Shown piece after piece: positions 11,111-20,925 of a DNA stretch of 64,000 nt. This DNA comes from Aselliscus stoliczkanus. Its lineage: Eukaryota; Chordata; Mammalia; Chiroptera; Hipposideridae. The stretch spans positions 81,244,852 to 81,308,851 of the forward strand of contig CM066736.1 in NCBI GenBank assembly GCA_033961575.1, given 5' to 3'. Every line of letters starts with the position of its first letter. The first letter of the stretch is position 1. A model generated the notes under the pieces. It was not told the origin of the DNA. It saw only the letters and a list, made by a program, of their open reading frames with translations, and did no database searches. A program made the translations under genes and the position numbers.

Positions 11111-12789
11111 CTAAATTGCATTTCCATGTTATCTTCCTACCTAGCACCAGATATTTTCCTTCAGACGAATGAATTCAGTGTGTAACTGTATATACATTTG
11201 TGTATGTTTATTTATATTTGTCTCTTCCGAGATTGTAAGCTTCAGTGTCACGAATACCATATATATATGTATATATTTGTTGTTGTTGTTGTTCACCATT
11301 TCATCTTTGTCAAGTTTCTTCCAGCTATGTACTTCTCCAAGAAGTCCAATATCAGATTTCAAATTTTTAGTCACAAAAGTATATAAACAGGCTTTGAGCT
11401 TTGTTAAATGCTAAAGAATTTAAGAAGCCAAGCTATCCATAATGCAACAGATTCCCCTGACCTGAAGTTAATTTGCTTGGGTAGAATCTACTAAACATTG
11501 CAAAATAGACTAAAATCTCTGCTTTGAGCTTTCTTAGTGTAGCATATGACAGTTTATCCAGTTGGTACAAGTGATAAAGTTAGAATAATTGAACTCTTTT
11601 TCTGTCTTCTCTGAACCATGAAATACAATGTAGAATTCTCTCTTTCAAATTAAAATCAGGGGGAAAAAAAAGACAAAAAAACCTGGAAGCAAACAAGGAA
11701 TGTGGAAGCTGTTCTCCAACCTTGCAGGGCCCTAGCAGAGCCCTCTGACAGCTGCCATTACAAATCAAATGTCCTGATAAACAGAACCCTCTTCATTTCA
11801 GCAGTGCTGTCATGGTTCAGAGAATATGTCTGATAATAGAAATTCAAATAATGACAACTTTGTTGCCTCATGTTCATCACTTCAACTGAGTGTCTGGAAG
11901 ACTGCTCCTGGGCATGGGATTCAGTGTACGCGCATGAATCAGAAAAATGCTTCCTGACCCAACGTTATTTACATCAACACCTCAGTCTTCTTCAACCCGG
12001 GAAGGTTAGGAAAACTACTCCCAAGGAGGTACAAAGGATGATTGAATTTGCTCAGGGTCATGTCACTAGTTGACTTGGCCTTGGACAGGAACAATTTCCT
12101 TTTGTACTAGTGTAACATCCCCACACTAGTTAGGGTGCTATTCTCCATCTGGTATTCAAGCAAAAAATCAAAACTAGGGGTCGGCACTATGACGTCCTCT
12201 CTCGTTTTCAAATCCTCAAAGTTAGTTTCTGGAAAAGACAGAATTTTCAAATGTGTTCATGACAGATGAATAAGTAAGCATCATATGATTTTGGAGATGG
12301 AGAAATCCAGGAAAAGATAAAAAGGGAAAAAGCATGAAGGCACAAATGAGAGAGCAACAGAAGAGAGATGGTTTTCCTGAGTGGCAACAAAAGCAGTATG
12401 AAAATAACACGAATCTAAGTTGCTGCTGCTTTTTACAGTGTACAATTTATAAGATGCCTACCTGTGTTACACCACTGAGTAAAATTTTACTTCTAATAAT
12501 ACATGAGTAATTATGTTGTAAAAGGTTTTATTTTAGGTTTCCTTTGACTTGTAAGGTCTCTTAGTGCATTTATAATATAATATGATATACAAGAAAAACT
12601 GATCAATGTATCCTGTTGAGAAACATATCTCTTGTCTAAACTAAAGTAAGATGCTCCGATGTTTTGCAGTGGGATATGCATGGACATGGCCCAGAAAAAG
12701 GATCAGATTCCAGAGGCAGGGCCTGTCACTCTTGGATAGTTGTCACACGTTCAGTCCACCCTGGCAGCACTTGCAGCTGGTTGATTCCA
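11111..12789. other. No gene recognised
   Basis: Mixed unique-looking sequence. Plus-strand frames of 60-80 codons show no recognisable domain. A (GTT)n patch is at about 11,278-11,294. Confidence 0.45.
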
Positions 12790-12925
12790 TCGTGGTGTGG
12801 TAGTGAATACACTCTCCCAGGAAGCAGGTGATTCACATGTAATTCTAGCGCTAGCTGCTTGAGTCTAGCCTGACCTCTTTTTCCAAGCTGTTAAATGGAT
12901 ATTATAGTACATACAGGTTGACCCC
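12790..12925 (+). repeat. MIR SINE, decayed
   Basis: 'gtggtagtgaatacactctc', 'cacatgtaattctagcgcta' and 'agctgttaaatggatattat' follow the MIR order of head, core and 3' segment. Confidence 0.55.
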
Positions 12926-13374
12926 GTCTTAGTATACAGTGACTATAAATGTACTTTAAAAATGATCTCTACTGTATGCTACTAATTTATTACAATAATT
13001 TATTTTCATAAGTTTTGGCCTAAAATTTTATAATACTTTATCTCCTCTAGTCTAATATCCATTATTTCATTCTGCTTCTATATTCCACTGTTCTTTTCCT
13101 TTAGGCCAAGCAGCTGGTTCAGGTGTGAACACTTGTGATTCTTTGCTAAACCAGCTTGTTCGTTTGCTTCACACGTCCTGTTTTTCTTTTCTGTGTCCTC
13201 ATGTTTATGCAGTTTGCCAGCACTCTAAATTGAATGTCATTTTCCAAACACATTTTTGTAGATTTGCATGGAGAGAGCCAATATTATCTCCCTCTTTAAA
13301 CTCAGTATGAATTGCCTTTGACTTCTCAATACCGTGTCATGTTGTGAAGTTACACCCAATTTGTGTGTTTAGAA

Positions 13375-13460
13375 TGTCAAGTGGACCTGGGCTGGGAATT
13401 CAGAGTTCTGGGTTCTAGTCCTGAGTTTGTCACTACTCCTAAGTGATGGTGTTCATGGCT
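13375..13460 (+). repeat. Possible MIR fragment
   Basis: 'ttctgggttctagtcctgag' followed by 'tttgtcact' resembles the MIR tRNA-like B-box region. Short. Confidence 0.4.
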
Positions 13461-13869
13461 CTAGGGATTTGCCATTCATTCATTTAGATAAATATATGTT
13501 AAGTACCTCCTAAGAGAATGCAAAAAAAAACAACAAAAAAAACCATACTTGCTATTCTCTGAATTCACAGTCTACCCAATAAAAATAATTGCAAACAAAT
13601 CAGCAGAGTACCAAGTGATAATTGAAGTTTGTGCAAATCATGTGACAGCATTGGTAAACCCTGCTGAATTCTGCCTACAGGTTGGTCAGAGTGGGAGGTG
13701 TTTTTTGAACTGGATCATGGAAACTATACCTCCACATGAAGATTTTGTGGAGCAAAATAAAAGGATAGAAATGAGGCTGGAGTAGTAGAAAGGTGTCACT
13801 TAGTACGATGTTGGAGCTGATAGCCCATGAGTGCATAGACACTGTCACCTATGCTTTAGATCCTGTCCC

Positions 13870-14130
13870 TCTCACCTGAGTGAATTTGTCTCTTTAGTGA
13901 ACTCTTTAGACATATTACTTTGCCTTTCTCTCCTGCAACATCAGTGTTAGAACTGTTATTTTTTTCTTATTATCACTAAGCAAAATTTGTAATTATTTAT
14001 TTGTTTGGTGTTTTGCTTTTCTGCCATCTCTCACCGGACACACCATAAGGTCAGAGACCGTGTGTATTCTCATTAGTGTATTGCCAGCACCTTTCATGTG
14101 CATGATAGGTATATTTTGAAAGAATGACTA
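13870..14130 (+). repeat. L2 3' end
   Basis: The order 'cataaggtcagagaccgtgt', 'ttgccagcacctttcatgtg' and 'tattttgaaagaatgac' is the L2 3' terminal layout (stretch of 'agggcagggacc', 'cctggcacatagtagg', 'ttgttgaatgaatg'). Confidence 0.55.
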
Positions 14131-14132
14131 CT

Positions 14133-14258
14133 GGGGATGCCAAAAAAACATATACACATGACTGGTATTCATTTTTTATTACAATTGAGTATTGAGTATT
14201 ACAATTTTAATACAGCTTTTTTCCTTTCTTAGAATGTGTATACAGTTTTTGGCACCCT
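14133..14258 (-). mobile_element. Internally deleted copy of the MITE
   Basis: Both termini are present as inverted repeats: left 'gggatgccaaaaaaacatat' and right 'tgtatacagtttttggcacc'. Read on the minus strand, the right end continues through 'ctaagaaaggaaaaaa', the left-half sequence of the complete copy at 30,841. The centre is missing (126 bp here against 225 bp there). Confidence 0.7.
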
Positions 14259-14814
14259 CTCTATATCAATATCTCTAGAACAGAAACATATTAATGTTCC
14301 ATGCAAGAGATTTGCATGATCCAATTTCTGTTACTTCTGCTTTAGAATGATCACAGCAATAGCAGTTTGAAACATAAAGTGACGAGGGAAGACAAAAGGC
14401 ATGACACGCAAAACGCAAAACAGTTGTTTAACTTATGCACGCAATTAATAAACAATTTTTTTTCCTTAAAATGACTAATAAAGACACAACTGAAAACAAT
14501 ACCAATGACCAGGCAACTGGAAATTTGCTTCTGTTTCTCTGTTTAGGTGCCATGTCACCATGAGGATCTTCATCTTTCTGGATTTCAAGTTTCTACGTGT
14601 TAAATTAAGTAATCAACATTTAATTATCTCTAAATCCCTGTGTAGTTTTAACATTCCATGTGACAGAATAGCTAACCAAGTTACATGAAGTAAATAGAAA
14701 TGGAAATAGCAGTGGAAAGAAATTCAGAAGACATACATACCCTTGTATAATGGCATGTATGTCTCAAATACATAACTGTGTCTATTAATCAATCTTGGAT
14801 TACTGGATACCTTT

Positions 14815-15010
14815 TTTTTTAATTTATAAAGAATGTTTTCTTTTTAAAAATTTTCAATCACATTTCACATTCGATATCATTTTATATTAGTTTCAGGTGT
14901 ACAGCATAGTAGTTAGACTTTTATATAATTTACAAAATGATTCCCCTGATTGCTGAAGTTCTGCCTGGCATTATACATAGTTGTGACAGTATTATTGACT
15001 ATACTCTGTA
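14815..15010 (-). mobile_element. L1 3' end, antisense
   Basis: A T-rich start (antisense poly(A)), then 'tattagtttcaggtgtacag', 'cattatacatagttgtgaca' and 'attattgactatactctgta'. Same antisense tail as 1-200. Confidence 0.75.
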
Positions 15011-15153
15011 TGCTGTAAAACCACGCTGTATTTGTGTCTGGGTGCGGTTGTTTTTGTTTTGTTTTTGTTTTTCACTGAGACATCAGTTGTAAGGGTACAA
15101 ATGCCTTATGCTTTTCCACGGACATGTTTGTCATGCCTGAGCTTCAAGATGTA

Positions 15154-16099
15154 CAAGGTCTGACAATTAAGTTTGAGAGCTCATCCTAGAAAAAGTGCTA
15201 CCTACTCCATCGCTGAATATCACTATGCTCACCTTTGAAGTACTCCCCTTGGGAAGCTATGCACCAACACCAGTGCCTAGTCCACCCTTCAAAGCAATTT
15301 GGGAACTCTTTTTCTGGAATGGCCATCAGAGCTGTCATCACATTACCCTTGATGTCCTGAATGTCATCCAAATGTCTTCTTTTCAATATTTCCTTTATCT
15401 TCAGGTAAAGAAAGAAGTCATTGGGGGCCAGATAAGGTGAGTAGGGAGGATGTTCCAATATAGTTATTTGTTTACTGGCTAAAAACTCCCTCACAGATAG
15501 TGCTGTGCGAGCTGGTGCATTGTTGTGATGCAAGAGCTCCTTCGGGACCATTTTTGCACACACCTTTCTCATGCCAAGATTTTCAGTTAGGATTTTCCAG
15601 TTTCTCTATTGATGTTTACTTGGTCTGCTATTCTTCTTAGAGTCAGCTGATGATTTTGACACACAGTTTGACAAATTTTTGCAATGTTTTCACCAGTCCT
15701 GCTCATTAGTCGCTGCCCCAACCTCTCTTTATCAGTGACATGTTCTTTCCCCTCAGAAAAACATTTATTCCATTTGCACACTGACATTTTCTTCACGGCA
15801 TTATCTCCATAAGCTTGGAGTAACATGTCCCTGATTTCACTTCCACTCTTGCCAAGTTTAACAAGAAATTTAATGTTTGTTTCTTGCTCTAATTCAAGCT
15901 CTGACATTCTCGTGACGGCACACAAATTGCACAACAGCAATAATGAACACCACTCAGCAAGACCCCACCACACATCGACATGAACACAGCTGTGAGACAT
16001 TGACATACCAAGTTATGAATCCTCACTGAGCTGTTTTTACAGTGCTGCCAATGTAAGTGCACACTTTCAAGTTTGCAGTCTTAATTGTCAGACTTCATG
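15154..16099 (-). mobile_element. mariner DNA transposon, internally deleted
   Basis: Flanked by TA at 15,152-15,153 and 16,100-16,101. Terminal inverted repeats share the core ggtctgacaattaag (left) and agtctgacaattaag (right, reverse complement). At 946 bp it is about 330 bp short of the usual 1.28-kb mariner, which matches the block missing from the transposase. Coding strand is minus. Tc1/mariner elements move by cut-and-paste at TA. Confidence 0.93.
15198..16006 (-). pseudogene. mariner transposase, broken
   Basis: The first part (16,006 to 15,587) encodes the N-terminal paired-like HTH region: 'FLVKLGKSGSEIRDML', 'KWNKCFSEG', 'RRIADQVNINRET'. The true start is probably the Met of MSELELEQ (about 15,907), not the first Met of the frame. 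A frameshift near 15,590 follows, and translation resumes in another frame at 'MRKVCAKMVPKE', then jumps straight to 'LLHHNNAPARTALSV'. About 110 residues that should separate these two are missing, including the TGDETW block with the first catalytic Asp. The second catalytic Asp is Asn (HHNN instead of HHDN); the third (APND) is kept. The enzyme is therefore dead three times over: frameshift, deletion and substitution. A related dead copy lies at 55,474-55,800. Confidence 0.93.
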
Positions 16100-16100
16100 T

Positions 16101-16917
16101 ACTTCACAAAGAAGACACACCTCAGGGCAATGCCATTCACATCTAGGACATGGGGTTTTGCATTTTCAGTCCAAGGCATGAAGCAGCAAGAGAGAATCTC
16201 TGCATAAGCCTGCCATGCAGCCATTTATGTTCAGCCATGCCCTTGAACTGACTGTATTCCAGGAGTAACCTGAGATTGCGTTCTCTTTCCCACCCCCTTT
16301 GAGGCTACACTCTTCATCCGATTCTGAATCTGACAGTTATCTCACCTGAGTCGGGGGTAGAAGGGCACAGGGTATGTTCTGTAGTATTGCCATGTGTGCA
16401 CTTGTAGTGTCAGAGGTATGTGTGGGAAAGCTGAAATTTGGGTTTGTGTGCACCTACAGCCAGTGTGCTGCCACTGGATTTTGAAAAGTTTTCCTGCACA
16501 TAGCTGTTGAGGATATGAAAAAAATATAATTTCTTAAAATGTTCCTAAGGAAAATATGCCTTTTCTAATTTATACAAAAGTATCTTTTGGTTCAGCAGGA
16601 ATCCTTTTGTTTCCTTAAATAAATATTCTCAGTGCAGCCACAGGCATTCAGCCTTTGCTGTCATCTGAGCCACTCTGCAGAACTGTGACTGTGGTTTTGA
16701 CCAATTGTGTGTGGCCATCACCACTGACTACTCACCCTCTTTCTAGTGTAAGGAAATCTGAATGGCTCACTTCTTCCCTGCCTATCCTACAGCTATGGTA
16801 GAATTATACACTATTTAGTGCAGTGTATTGTGAACAACATTTAGTACAAGGCAAGCAGTACCTTGTACAGTGTGTCAAACTACTACAGTAGATTTTTTTT
16901 TCATTTTCTAGTTTCTT
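16101..16917. other. No gene recognised
   Basis: Moderately GC-richer unique-looking DNA to the right of the mariner. No coding frame or repeat family I can support. Confidence 0.45.
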
Positions 16918-17275
16918 TTACTCCAATTTTTATTAAATTTATTGGCATGACATTGGTTAGTGAAATTTTATAGGTTTCACGTGTACAATTCTGTAATACA
17001 TCATCTATATATCACATTGTGTCTTCACCACTCAGAGTCAGGTCTCCTCCCATCACCATTATGTGACTCCGTTTACCCTCATCTGCCACCCTCCTCCCCC
17101 CTTTAACCTCTGGTAACCACTAAACTATTGTATGGGTCTATGAGTTTTTGATTGGTTATTTATCTTGTTCGTTTGTTGTTTTCAGTTTTATATCCCACAT
17201 GAGTGAAATCATATGGTTTTAGACTCTTTCTGTCTGAATTATTTTGCTTTGTATGATAATCTTAAGATATTGAAT
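16918..17275 (-). mobile_element. LINE (L1-like) 3' UTR, antisense
   Basis: 'tttttattaaatttattggc', 'gacattggttagtgaaattt', 'gtacaattctgtaatacatc' and 'ctctggtaaccactaaac' mark an L1-type 3' region in antisense. Related tails occur at 32,540, 33,655, 36,622, 42,345, 45,363, 53,180 and 53,360. Confidence 0.7.
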
Positions 17276-17479
17276 CTTCCAAAATAGACTTTTAAAAACA
17301 TATTTCAGGCACATTTTGATAATCAGTTTAATTGCTCTCTCTGTCAATGACTACAAAGCCAATCAAGAGATGGTTTGTAAAGATTGCTGGGGTATCTCAC
17401 TCATTCAGCATTAGGCAAGGAATCTATTGAGAGATTCAATTCATATCAGTGAACACTTCAAAAAACATTTTTTAAAATG

Positions 17480-17910
17480 CATGCACTATGGATGAATAAA
17501 TAAAATGGAATATACATATATATGGCATGCATGTATGTGTGTGTTTGTGTTGGTGTGTGTATACTGGAATGTCATCTCACACTGGACTATCATAAAACCA
17601 TAAAAAATAATGAAATGTTGCCATTTCCAACAACATGGATGGATCTTGATCTTATGCTAAGTGAAATAAGTCAGAGAAAGACAAATACCATATGATCTCA
17701 CTTATATGTGGAATGTAAAAATAAAAAACAAACAAACAGAAACAATTCATAGATACAGAAAACAAAACGGTAGTTGCCAGAGCACAGGGCAGTGGGGTGG
17801 TAGGCAAAAAGGGTGAAGGGAGTCAAAAGATACAAACTTGCATTTTTAACATAAGTAAGGCATGGGAATGTAATGTAGCATGGTGACTACAGTTAAGAAT
17901 GCTGCATTGC
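17480..17910 (+). mobile_element. Old L1 3' region, left part (split)
   Basis: Starts in decayed ORF2 C-terminus ('aacaacatggatggatcttg', 'agtgaaataagtcagagaaa', 'ccatatgatctcacttatat'), then enters the 3' UTR. It is interrupted at 17,910 by the ORF1-only element and resumes at 20,685. Confidence 0.85.
17895..17910. repeat. Target-site duplication, left copy
   Basis: aagaatgctgcattgc, identical to 20,685-20,700. It directly abuts the first base of the inserted element's 5' UTR, so the insert is full-length at its 5' end. Confidence 0.95.
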
Positions 17911-17921
17911 GGACTTCCCGT

Positions 17922-17930
17922 AAAATGGCG
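17922..17930 (+). promoter_or_regulatory. YY1-like site at L1 5' end
   Basis: AAAATGGCG fits the YY1 core AANATGGCG, 12 bases into the element. Human L1 has a YY1 site at a comparable place, where it helps set the transcription start. Function here is inferred. Confidence 0.55.
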
Positions 17931-18570
17931 CAATAGACAGACGCTGTGCTAACTGCCTCCCAGGATCACACCAAAATTACAAGCAAATTATACAGCATTC
18001 AACCCTGGAAGTCCCCGGAACACTGGAGGAACAGAACCACTAAACGAAGAACTTAAAGAGGAGGCCACTTCGGGTCTGGTAGGACGGGCGGAGACGAGAG
18101 AGGGCGAACCCCGTGAGGGAAGCCCCAGCCGTGGGAAGCTTGTCTGGTTGGGGGAGAGACCCTCCGGCCGCACCCCAAGCTCACCAGCCCAGAGCTCCTT
18201 TGCTGGAAAGAGAAGTTCTAAGATAGCCGACAGTAAATTAGTGAGGACTCTCTTTCCTCAGCTCGGTGAGGCTAAGAGTGGCTGGAGAATCAGTGGGGCC
18301 GGCGCCCGGGCTTGCTCGCCGGTGAGCACTTACCTGGTTCCTGATGGAGGGAGTGGCTGTGTGAGCCGGGAGCCTGTGGGGACGGACTGAACTGAGCACC
18401 TTTGGTGCAAAGGCTGGAGGTTTTTGGATTGTTGTTCCCGTGGTGCGGAGCTTGCACGCGAGTGGTGTAAGGAGGGCGCCATTTTGTCAGGCTTGGGCCC
18501 TCCCACGAAGGATCAGGTCCGAGACCTAATTGGTCTGGTGGAATTGGTGAAGTGCGTGCGTGCGCGCGCC

Positions 18571-18870
18571 TGCGGCCTTTGATCCCCACCCTCCACCCGG
18601 CTTATACTGCGTTGCCAGGGAAACACAGGGCGGTGCCCTCCGGCTCCTACGCCTGCTCCCTGAGACCCGGGAGTGTGCAGCCGCCTCTGATCCCCACCCT
18701 CCGCTCAGCTTGTGTTGTGTTGTGTTGCCAGGGAAACGCCTAGTGGGAGTGATCCAGCTCCAACAGGCTGCTCACTGAGACGCAGGAGCACGCAAGCCGC
18801 CTTGGGTCTCTGCTTTCCACACTCCGCTTGCAGAGTTGCCAGGCTGGTGATTGGTTGTCGGGCTGCTCGA
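18571..18870 (+). repeat. Tandem monomer-like units in L1 5' UTR
   Basis: The marker gttgccagg recurs at 18,611, 18,724 and (as gttgccagg again) 18,835. The marker gatccccaccctcc occurs at 18,581 and 18,689, with a diverged third version near 18,804. Blocks like 'gagacccgggag' and 'gagacgcaggag' repeat between them. Unit length is about 108-115 bp, roughly 2.7 units. Confidence 0.75.
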
Positions 18871-19019
18871 CCTGATCTGCGAGCGGCAGATTGGGACAGG
18901 CTGAGACTGGGAGTTCTCCTGGGAGGGTTGGGCCGTGAGCTGCGTGCCTGCATGATCCAGCCAGGGTTCTCCTGGTGATCTATCTAATACATCAAAGCAA
19001 TCCCAGAGCGACAGCCAGA

Positions 19020-19892
19020 ATGGGGAAACAAAGAAACATGTCACATGTAAAAGATCAGAAGAAACCTCCAGAAATGGAACCAAATGAATCAGAGGGATCC
19101 AACCGTTCAGAGACACAGTTTAGAACACTGATGATAAGAATGTTTAAGGAACTTAGCGAGGACATAAAGAAGGATAGGGAAACCATAAAAAACAACATGT
19201 TAGAACTAAAGAATACAATAACTGAAATGAAGAACACACTCGAAGGAATCACCAGTAGAGTAGATGAAGCAGAGGAACGGATCAGCGATTTGGAAGATAA
19301 AATAGCAGAACTCACCCAGTTGGCACAGCAAAAAGACCAAAGAATAAAAAACAATGAAAATAGATTAAGAGCCCTATGGGACAAGGTGAAGCGCAACCAC
19401 CTTCGAATCATAGGGATACCAGAAGGAGAAGAGAAGAAGCAAGGGGTCGAAAAGGTATTTGAAAAAATAATGACTGAAAACTTCCCTACCCTGGTGAAGG
19501 AAATCAACATACATGCCCAGGAAGTGCAGAGGGTTCCAAACAAGCTGAACCCAAACAGGTCCACACCAAGACACATCATAGTTAAAATGGCAAAGGTTAA
19601 AGACAGAGACAGAATCCTAGAGGCTGCAAGAGAAAGACAGCAGGTTACATACAAAGGAACTCCTGTTAGACTAACAGCTAACTTGTCTACAGAAACTCTG
19701 CAGGCCAGAAGGGAGTGGCAGGAGATACTCAAAGTGACACAAAATAAAGGCCTACAACCAAGATTGCTCTATCCAGCACGGCTATCACTTAAAATTGAAG
19801 GAGAAATAAAGAGCTTCTCAGAAAAGAATAAGTTTAAGGAATTCATTACCACCAAGCCAGCATTGCAAGAAATGTTAAAAGGACTTTTTTAA
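19020..19892 (+). CDS. L1 ORF1 protein (intact, 290 aa)
   Basis: Retrotransposon RNA-binding chaperone, which in L1 biology coats its own RNA as a trimer in cytoplasmic RNPs. An upstream in-frame ATG exists at 18,975, but the Met at 19,020 (MGKQRN) matches the usual MGK-type L1 start. Residues about 1-30 are a charged N-terminus; about 32-118 form a heptad-rich coiled coil; about 122-205 are the RRM, with 'NHLRIIGIPEGEEKKQG' at 126 and 'TPRHIIVKMAKVKDRDRIL' at 182; about 206-290 are the C-terminal domain, with 'QQVTYKGTPVRLTANLS', the conserved 'ARREW' at 229-233, 'LQPRLLYPARLS' and 'TTKPALQEMLK' near the end. It is shorter than human ORF1p (338 aa), mainly in the N-terminal half. No stop or frameshift. 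ORF2 does not follow, so the protein would act only with RT supplied in trans. Confidence 0.95.
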   Translation: MGKQRNMSHVKDQKKPPEMEPNESEGSNRSETQFRTLMIRMFKELSEDIKKDRETIKNNMLELKNTITEMKNTLEGITSRVDEAEERISDLEDKIAELTQLAQQKDQRIKNNENRLRALWDKVKRNHLRIIGIPEGEEKKQGVEKVFEKIMTENFPTLVKEINIHAQEVQRVPNKLNPNRSTPRHIIVKMAKVKDRDRILEAARERQQVTYKGTPVRLTANLSTETLQARREWQEILKVTQNKGLQPRLLYPARLSLKIEGEIKSFSEKNKFKEFITTKPALQEMLKGLF

Positions 19893-20684
19893 ACAAAAGA
19901 AAGGGGTAAACAAGCTAACCCAGAGAGACAATTTAAGAAGATTGACGTCATATGAAGCAGATATAAAGGAAAAACTGATGGTTGCTGGTTGGGAGGGAGT
20001 GGGGAAGAGGGAGAGGGGTAAGGTTTTGGACAGTGTTTGTGGGACTACAATGTTGGTGCAGGGATATGGGGGCAGTTCTGGGAATGTAATTGATAATGTT
20101 GTGAAGAGACTATTATGTTGTGAGAAATAAGTCAGTCAGAGAAGGACAGGTACCATGTGATCTCACTTGTGTGTGGAGTCTGAAGAACTGAGTGAACGAT
20201 CAAAGTAAACAGACTCATAGATGTAGAGGAAAAACTGAGGGTTGCTAGTTGGGAGGGGGTGGGGATGGGGGGGAAGGGGAAGGGATTAGACAACATAAAT
20301 AGACAACTACAATATTGCCACAGGGATATGAAACAGAGTTCAGGGAATATAATAATGTTGTAAAAATTTTGTGGCGTGTCAGATAGTCACATGTCTTGTT
20401 AGGGAGACCACTTCATGGATGGAGTACAGGCTTGATCACTGCACTGTACAACTGAAGCTGGTGTTGTATAGTATTGTATGCCAACTGCAACTGAATATGT
20501 GGGTGGTCACGGGATGTGGAGTATACTGTGGAGGGAGTCAGGGGAGTTGTGATGGATATGTATGATATGGGGGGGAGTGGGGTGGTGAACTGGGGGAGAG
20601 GGGTTTTCACTTTGGGGGGTAAAGAGTATAACTATTGTATTGTGTTGTACACCGAAAACTAATAAAAAAAATAAAATAAAAATA
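19893..20684 (+). other. Rearranged L1 3' UTR with partial duplication
   Basis: About 19,959-20,100 ('aaggaaaaactgatggttgc', 'tggttgggagggagtgggg', 'cagggatatgggggcagttc') is a diverged first copy of the 3' UTR start. At 20,103-20,176 the end of ORF2 reappears ('gagactattatgttgtgaga', 'aagtcagtcagagaagga', 'tgatctcacttgtgtgtgga'). From about 20,214 the same 3' UTR start repeats ('gaggaaaaactgagggttgc') and runs on to the canonical end 'gtacaccgaaaactaataaa'. The colinear L1 at 9,893-10,470 shows the normal, single-copy order. Confidence 0.85.
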
Positions 20685-20925
20685 AAGAATGCTGCATTGC
20701 ATATTTAAAAGATACTAAGGGTAAATATGAAAAGCCATAACAAAAAATAAATTTTGTAACTTTGTGTGGTGATGGATGTTAACTAGACATATTGTTGTGA
20801 TCATTTCACAATATATACAAGTATAGAACCATTATTTTGTACACCTGAAATGAATATAATGTTATATGTCAATTATAACTCAATGAAAAATAAATAGAAT
20901 AAAATAAAATATATGCACTAATTCT
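20685..20925 (+). mobile_element. Old L1 3' UTR, right part (split)
   Basis: Begins with the second TSD copy (20,685-20,700) and completes the tail broken at 17,910: 'tggtgatggatgttaactag', 'ttattttgtacacctgaaat' and 'gtcaattataactcaatgaa', then A-rich. Confidence 0.88.

Larger units (their letters stand above)
17911..19019 (+). promoter_or_regulatory. L1 5' UTR / internal promoter
   Basis: About 1.1 kb of GC- and CpG-rich sequence, in sharp contrast to its AT-rich surroundings, running from the TSD to the ORF1 start. Its right part (about 18,571-18,870) holds about three diverged tandem units. By analogy with other mammalian L1s this would be the internal Pol II promoter; that is inference, because only composition, position and motifs are visible. 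The several open frames of 60-114 codons here are by-products of GC richness. Confidence 0.8.
17911..20684 (+). mobile_element. ORF1-only L1 (half-L1 / HAL1-like), full 5' end
   Basis: A 2,774-bp insertion with a perfect 16-bp TSD. Order: GC-rich 5' UTR (17,911-19,019), intact ORF1 (19,020-19,892), a first partial copy of the 3' UTR (about 19,955-20,100), a stub of about 75 bp from the end of ORF2 (about 20,103-20,176), a complete 3' UTR (about 20,180-20,655) and an A-rich tail with AATAAA-like units. The roughly 3.8-kb ORF2 is absent. Known HAL1 elements are L1 derivatives that keep ORF1 but lack ORF2 and depend on reverse transcriptase supplied by full L1s. Whether this is a multi-copy HAL1 subfamily or a single deletion or splice product cannot be settled from one copy. 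Identical TSDs and an open ORF1 indicate a young insertion. Confidence 0.9.

Noticed and set aside
15587..16006. SETMAR-like domesticated transposase
   Set aside because: The frame is disrupted, lacks the catalytic core and has no fused SET domain; it is an ordinary dead mariner.
18148..18978. Cluster of 60-99 codon frames on both strands
   Set aside because: They lie in the GC-rich L1 5' UTR, where stop codons are rare; no shared motif or plausible product.
19055..19732. 225-codon open frame on the minus strand
   Set aside because: Exact shadow of the L1 ORF1 coding region on the other strand.
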